Shown: positions 58,726 through 64,000 of the stretch, one piece after another
How positions within the stretch are numbered: position 1 is the stretch's first letter
How the letters are laid out: each line of letters begins with the position of its first letter
From: Mytilus galloprovincialis
Taxonomy: Eukaryota > Mollusca > Bivalvia > Mytilida > Mytilidae
Direction: 5' to 3'
DNA length: 64,000 nt
NCBI RefSeq assembly: GCF_965363235.1
Contig: NC_134839.1
Location: 115,252,517 to 115,316,516 of the forward strand
The notes under the pieces: model-generated
The model's input: only the letters and a program-made list of their open reading frames with translations
What the model was told of the DNA's origin: nothing
Database searches by the model: none
Position numbers and translations under genes: made by a program

Positions 58726-59014
58726 GCAGATAACATGAAAAAGCTATTTATACTTGTAAAAATTTGCAGACGACAATATCTCACATGATTGCATTGCAAT
58801 CTACTAACCGGAAATGGACTTTGTATCACAACAACCCAGTAGACACAACAAGTTGCAAGTGGCCACAACTGATATATTTTGAAAAACGCAGTGCCTTGAG
58901 TAATTTCATTACTTTCAAAGCATTACTGCAAAATATGTATTGCAAAAGTTTTCATAGGGCAGTCAGTGGCAGTGCCACGACGATAAAGGCAAAACAAATA
59001 AATTTTTAAATACA

Positions 59015-59168
59015 CCTTATCGCTAATCCCGGCTGACCCGGCCGCTTGAACTTTTGACGCATACAACAATCACTTTTCCATTGTGGCGTCATATATTTTG
59101 TTTAGTGACGTCAAAAATTTACGGGAACCTGTGTGATATCTAGTAATGGCGGACAAATAGCGATAAGG
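59015..59168. mobile_element. Small TIR element
   Basis: Ends CCTTATCGCTA and TAGCGATAAGG (11-bp perfect), GC-richer than its surroundings. It interrupts the left arm of the large inverted repeat, since the right arm lacks it. Target duplication not clear. Confidence 0.65.
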
Positions 59169-59257
59169 CTTTTAGGGTCTCCTTACACGGTCACCTACAT
59201 CTACCTAATACTTATTAACTTCAATATGTTAATTATGAGTATATATGTAACAATCCC

Positions 59258-59465
59258 AAACGTGTCCTTCCCCCCCCCCCCCATAGGTGTTTGATTCCCC
59301 CCCAACGTGTTCGATTCCCCCGATTTTCTCCCTAAACGTGTCCGTAATGTTCAATATTCCCCAAACATGTCCGATTTCATAACCCCCAAACTTGTGTGCT
59401 AATTGTTATTCCCCAAAGCGTGTCCAATATTTAAAGCCAGAATGTCTCACGTCTTTTATGTATCG
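59258..59465. repeat. CCCCAAACGTGTCC-type motif array (left)
   Basis: Five to six loose copies of a CCCC(A)AA(A)CGTGTCCGAT motif, including a C run (59271-59282). The mirror array (GGACA-GTTTTGGGG type) lies at 60362-60525. Confidence 0.75.
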
Positions 59466-60361
59466 CCTAAATAAAATCGCTTATAATGTTTACAGCAATT
59501 CTATGATGGGGTACAATGCACAGGTGATGAAGTTGTTACATGTATTTATCAGATTTAGTTAGGTAAATGTAATTTTTTATGATTATCATAAAAAATTTTG
59601 CAAATTTAATCTGTAATTATTAATTAACTTTTGACTGAAATTGCTTATTGTCCAGTTCAAAGTATTTCATATATTCATTTAGAGCAAACATACACATAAT
59701 TCTGGAGTTGAATTAGTTGTTAACTTTGTAAATTATTTTGTACTTATAACTCCGATGATGCCTTTTACATTTATCCGAATATTGCATGGCGGGTTTTTAG
59801 CAGTGTTTTTATTCACTTTTGTCAATAGTTCTCCAATTGAATTAGTGTGTATTTCAAAAGCTCATCAAATCATAAACTGGTTATCCGTTTTTTTAATAAA
59901 TTTTAGGTTCCAAGCATCACTAAAGACACACATTAAAGAGACATAATGTCCAGTGCCAAATATTTCTGCATAGGTTTTATAGATTCATTTTTTTATGAAT
60001 ATGGTTGTTATGTGATCAACGCCGGTTTTAATTGCAAATTTATTTTGTACTGTATAAATAAACTTTAGACTGTTGATTACGTAGTCTCCAGTTGCAAGTA
60101 CATGTACTTTATGCATATATAGTTAGAGCGAACAACAGTTTTGCAAGTTTTAATGTTTTTACAGTTGTACAGTTGTAACTAAACATGTCTGCTTACAATT
60201 TGCATACGACATAACCGAAATGACACCCCCCACTTTAACCCAGTTTATTCTGCCGGTTTGAAAAAGTACAAACGTTCCTTATTTATATTTTTAATGAAAT
60301 GGTAAAATTAGTACCGGTATATATGTTAATAAAATAGCAATAACCAAATAACGCTTGTGTT

Positions 60362-60525
60362 ATGGACACATTTTGGGGTTAGTTGAAAAATGGACATGTT
60401 TTGGGCGTTTATACAAATGACACGCTTTGTCGGTGTTTTCAACTTGACATGTTTTGCAGTTCAGTGACGTCGATGTGGACATGTTTGGGGGAATCTGACA
60501 CTTTGGGGGGAAGGACACGTTTCTG
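60362..60525. repeat. Mirror array of GGACATGTTTTGGGG motifs (right)
   Basis: Five copies on the opposite strand relative to 59258-59465: GGACACATTTTGGGG, GGACATGTTTTGGGC, GACACGCTTTGTCG, GGACATGTTTGGGGG, GGACACGTTTCTGAG. Confidence 0.75.
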
Positions 60526-60775
60526 AGTGTTACATATATACAAAAATAAAAAAAATAACATTGAAATATTTGTAAACATGTTTAGATTTTATTATTTTCC
60601 CTAGTATGTGCCTTCTTGTAATCTTCAACATACTGAAGTTAATAAGTATTAGGTATAGATGAAGGTGTAAGGAGACCCTAAATGCAATTTAAAAAAAATA
60701 TTTTTTGCCTTAATGGTCGTGGCACTAGTGCAAATAATTATGATGTCTAGAAAGGCTATTTTATTTTTTTACTAT

Positions 60776-61970
60776 GCCACTTTACTAATTGACAAGACGT
60801 CTTGAAAGGCTATTTTTTTTCTGTGTCAACTTAAATTTGTCTTAGGAAGGCTTCACAGATTTTTTTTTATAGAAGCCATTCTAGGCATCATAATTATTTG
60901 GACTAATATTGATCTTTGTAAATGATGTAGGTTACATCAAGTAATTTAGGACTACAATTTCCTTTTTGATGTGTATAAATGGCAGAGCGGTTGCCTTAAC
61001 TCCCTATTACTGCATCAAACAAGAAATAGCATCTGCTGGTCAATTTTTAATACCTTAATGACTGTTGTAGTTCTAGATCAATCTGTGGCTGCAAAATCAG
61101 AAAATTACCCTGAACACAGAATTCCAATGTCTGGGTAGATGACTATACCTGACTTTAAATAAATCTTTTATGCTTATGCTTTTTATGATGTAGCTTCTTG
61201 CAGAATATTTTTTTGTTTCATGTAAAGGGCTAGCTTGGTGAAAATACAGCTAAGCGTAAAAAGCAGGCCATTCTCCACTAAAAGGGCTTTAAAGTACATT
61301 TTAGTGACATCTTGATTTTTTCCAAGCATTCAATTTATATTCTCCCTACATGTACCTACATAAATATATTCATCTCATTATTTATCACATGTTTTATAAT
61401 CTAAATGTAAAGTCATAACATGGAGCTCATCCAAATTAAGATAGTCCAGGGCAGCCCTATGCTTAATGACTGATGTAGATTTAAGGACTTAATGACGTAA
61501 TATAATGTCTGAAACTAAAAACCCAAAACTTTTACAGAAACATGATGATAAGAATTTTCATCTTTCTATAAAAGTTTTAAAGAATTATGAGTATTTAAAA
61601 TGTTAAGCTGCAATCACTATCGAAAATAGCCTCATTTTGAGATCTTGTCACTAATATTTATATACATGGCAGGACTTTATACAAAATGATATTTGACTTC
61701 AAAATGTGTTTTATTAAAATGTTGATTGTGTATAGCAATATTATATTTCTGTGTGTAAAGCCTTGCCTTTTCTATTTTGTTTAAAAACGATGAATTTGAT
61801 GGCAATTTTTAAGACATCATTGTGAAATTTCAAATCAACTTTCTGCACTAAAGTTTCAAGATGTTTTTAATCTGTTCATTTATCAAAAAGAAATTAAAAT
61901 CATTTTGAAAGAGTTTAATAAGTTTACATTTTGCATTTTTCAAATAATAACTTGGTCTACTACTTCACAA
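60776..61970. other. Upstream flank of CROT
   Basis: AT-rich with no coding region recognised. A non-coding first exon of CROT must lie here or further upstream, because the first coding exon has an acceptor. Confidence 0.4.
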
Positions 61971-61974
61971 TATA

Positions 61975-62125
61975 AAAAAGAAGATGTGGTATGATTGCCA
62001 ATGAGACAACTGTCCACAAGAGACCAAAATGACACAGACATTAACAACAATAGGTCACTGTACGGCATTCAACAATGAGCAAAGCGCATACCGCATAGTC
62101 AGCTTTAAAAGGCCCTGATAATGTT
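61975..62125 (+). repeat. Dispersed repeat family S, good partial copy
   Basis: GAAGATGTGGTATGATTGCC, AATGAGACAACTGTCCACAA, GGTCACTGTACGGCATTCAA, ACCGCATAGTCAGC and AAAAGGCCC: the landmarks of a very common bivalve repeat. Lies 80 bp upstream of the CROT coding exon. Confidence 0.75.
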
Positions 62126-62202
62126 CTCTTCTTAATGAACTAGGTGGCATAGATTTGAAGGAAAAAAAATAAACAAGTTTTTATTGTAATGTTTATTTGT
62201 AG

Positions 62203-62333
62203 AATGGCAGGTAACTTAGATCCAGACCTGATATATAGTACAACTGAAGAGAAGACATTCAGTAATCAGGATAAATTACCTCCTTTACCTGTACCAGACC
62301 TTAGTCATACATTGGACAGATATTTAGATTCTG
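62203..62333 (+). CDS. CROT: CROT first coding exon (carnitine O-octanoyltransferase), partial gene
   Basis: CROT transfers medium-chain acyl groups to carnitine in peroxisomes. Acceptor TTATTTGTAG, ATG at 62204, donor GTGAGT at 62334, 130 nt of CDS ending phase 1. The translation MAGNLDPDLIYSTTEEKTFS then NQDKLPPLPVPDLSHTLDRY parallels human CROT (STEERTFQYQDSLPSLPVPS LEESLKKYLES). The same N-terminal pattern occurs in other carnitine acyltransferases, but STEE-TF-QD and the absence of a transmembrane leader favour CROT. The rest of the gene is beyond the window. The exon's last 30 or so nt plus donor are tandemly repeated downstream. Confidence 0.8.
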
Positions 62334-63690
62334 GTGAGTTATAGCTAGGATTATCTCCCTTACCTGTATTAGACCTTAGTCATACAATGGACAGATATTT
62401 AGATTCTGGTGAGTTATAGCTAGGATTATCTCCCTTACCTGTATTAGACCTTAGTCATACAATGGACAGATATTTAGATGCTGGTGAGTTATAGCTAGGA
62501 TTATCTCCCTTACCTGTACCAGATCTTAGTCATACAATGGACAGATATTTAGATTCTGGTGAGTTATAGCTACGATTATCTCCCTTACCTGTATTAGACC
62601 TTAGTCATACAATGGACAGATATTTAGATTCTGGTGAGTTATAGCTACGATTATCTCCCTTACCTGTACCAGATCTTAGTCATACATTGGACAGATATTT
62701 AGATTCTGGTGAGTTATAGCTACGATTATCTCCCTTACCTGTATTAGACCTTAGTCATACAATGGACAGATATTTAGATGCTGGTGAGTTATAGCTACGA
62801 TTATCTCCCTTACCTGTACCAGATCTTAGTCATACATTGGACAGATATTTAGATTCTGGTGAGTTATAGCTAGGATTATCTCCCTTACCTGTACCAGATC
62901 TTAGTCATACAATGGACAGATATTTAGATTCTGGTGAGTTATAGCTACGATTATCTCCCTTACCTGTATTAGACCTTAGTCATACAATGGACAGATATTT
63001 AGATGCTGGTGAGTTATAGCTAGGATTATCTCCCTTACCTGTACCAGATCTTAGTCATACATTGGACAGATATTTAGATTCTGGTGAGTTATAGCTACGA
63101 TTATCTCCCTTACCTGTATTAGACCTTAGTCATACAATGGACAGATATTTAGATGCTGGTGAGTTATAGCTACGATTATCTCCCTTACCTGTACCAGATC
63201 TTAGTCATACATTGGACAGATATTTAGATTCTGGTGAGTTATAGCTACGATTATCTCCCTTACCTGTATTAGACCTTAGTCATACAATGGACAGATATTT
63301 AGATGCTGGTGAGTTATAGCTAGGATTATCTCCCTTACCTGTACCAGATCTTAGTCATACAATGGACAGATATTTAGATTCTGGTGAGTTAAAGCTAAGA
63401 TTATCTCCCTTAGCTGTACCAGCTCTTATACATACAATGGACAGATATTTAGATTCTGGTGAGTTATAGCTAAGATTATCCCTCTTACCTGTACCAGATC
63501 TTAGACATACACTGGACAGATATTTAGATTCTTGTGAGTTATAGCTAAGATTACTTCCCTTACCTGTACCAGATCTTAGTCATACACTGGACAGATATTA
63601 AGATTCTGGTGAGTTATAGCTAAGATTATCCCTCTTACCTGTACCAGATCTTAGACATACACTGGACAGATATTTAGATTCTTGTGAGTT
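62290..63690 (+). repeat. 75-bp tandem array of exon end plus 5' splice donor (CROT)
   Basis: Nineteen units with donors GTGAGT at 62334, 62409, 62484 and every 75 bp to 63684, with no phase slip. Each unit holds CCCTTACCTGTA, GACCTTAGTCATAC, GGACAGATATTTAGATTCTG and GTGAGTTATAGCTA. Two unit types (GTATTAGACC with GATGCTG; GTACCAGATC with GATTCTG) alternate in places, showing higher-order duplication. Reading through any donor meets TAG after GEL. Confidence 0.95.
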
Positions 63691-63844
63691 AATAATATTA
63701 TAGTTACTGTTATACGGAAGATGTACCAAATAAATTTAAAATGCTTTGACTGCAACTTCTGCAAGACTAATGTTAATAAAGTCTCAAGTTAGTAATGTTC
63801 CCCTGTAAGAAACAAATCTGAGTAACATAAGGAACATATGTCCA

Positions 63845-64000
63845 ATCACCTGTAGCTAATCTGAGTAGATATGTATTGTCTGATGGGTTATTCCCCCTGA
63901 ATATATGTAATCTGAGTAGATATTTATAATTATTGATGGGTTATTCCCCCTGCCTGTATGTGATCTGAGTAGACATTTATTATCTGATTGTTTATTCCCC
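63845..64000 (+). repeat. Older, shortened relatives of the CROT array unit
   Basis: Three units of about 56 bp (TTCCCCCTGCCTGTATGTGA; TCTGAGTAGA; ATTTATTATCTGATG). They resemble the 75-bp unit with a deletion, so the array may continue in decayed form past the window. Inference. Confidence 0.5.

Larger units (their letters stand above)
58496..60775. mobile_element. Large inverted-repeat element with nested insertions
   Basis: Outer arms: left TAAAATAGCC...ATAATTATTTGGACTAG (58502-58541), then GTGCCACGACGATAAAGGC (58972-58990), then TTTAGGGTCTCCTTACAC (59171 on). The right arm mirrors these in one run (60600-60775). The left arm is split by an insertion containing the 58557 miniature and by the 59015 miniature. 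The inner arms carry TACCTAATACTTATTAACTT (left, about 59202) and its reverse on the right. No transposase seen in 59470-60350. Confidence 0.7.

Noticed and set aside
59755-59946. 63-residue frame with hydrophobic start resembling a signal peptide
   Set aside because: Lies within the large inverted-repeat element, short, and without support from splicing or homology.
62290-63690. CRISPR-like regular repeats
   Set aside because: Contiguous tandem units with no unique spacers, in an animal gene; each unit is an exon end plus splice donor.

Overview
The window is an AT-rich, intron-rich animal genome. It most resembles a marine bivalve, probably a mussel of the Mytilus type. The host genes have metazoan orthologues, the introns have ordinary GT-AG sites (mostly GTAAGT donors), and intergenic and intronic DNA is full of bivalve-style non-autonomous elements: tandem-core plus microsatellite plus terminal-hairpin elements like the oyster 'pearl' family, small inverted-repeat elements, and a LINE. 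There are no operons and no CRISPR array. I saw no retroviral or LTR element.

Layout. (1) 911-10821, plus strand: the last six coding exons of a ZNHIT2-like gene; its N-terminal HIT finger lies left of the window. (2) 17645-44187, minus strand: a complete NEK10 kinase gene. I resolved 24 coding exons whose phases all agree and sum to 3567 nt (1188 residues plus stop), close to human NEK10 in length and domain order (armadillo-like N-terminus, kinase, coiled coil, Ser-rich linker, conserved C-terminal block). (3) 47668-49527, plus: an uninterrupted LINE reverse-transcriptase ORF without endonuclease. (4) 51319-52881, plus: a 520-residue protein encoded in one exon, with a DUSP/ubiquitin-like N-terminal half resembling USP4/15, a coiled coil and a C-terminal KCTD-type BTB domain. 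(5) 53435-60775: a dense patch of nested DNA elements, including a 1.14-kb Mutator-like element with 172-174-bp inverted repeats, a 9-bp target duplication and a PHD-like half-finger ORF. (6) 62203 onward, plus: the first coding exon of CROT (peroxisomal carnitine O-octanoyltransferase), running off the window.

The most unusual pattern is shared by all three multi-exon genes. Each carries a tandem array whose repeat unit contains the 3' end of a coding exon plus its 5' splice donor: ZNHIT2 exon at 3225 (about 107-bp units), NEK10 exon 21 (71-bp units) and CROT exon 1 (75-bp units, 19 evenly spaced donors). NEK10 exon 13 also has a 90-bp in-frame duplication of its splice acceptor and exon start, degenerate copies of its donor end, and a nearby copy of the next exon's acceptor. 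This looks like recurrent local duplication across exon-intron boundaries that multiplies splice sites without destroying the reading frame, provided the donor at the end of the true exon is used.

The genes are functionally unrelated (R2TP/snRNP assembly cofactor, ciliary NEK kinase, ubiquitin-related adaptor, peroxisomal fatty-acid metabolism) and are simply neighbours. All assignments come from reading translations and recalling families; no database search was run.
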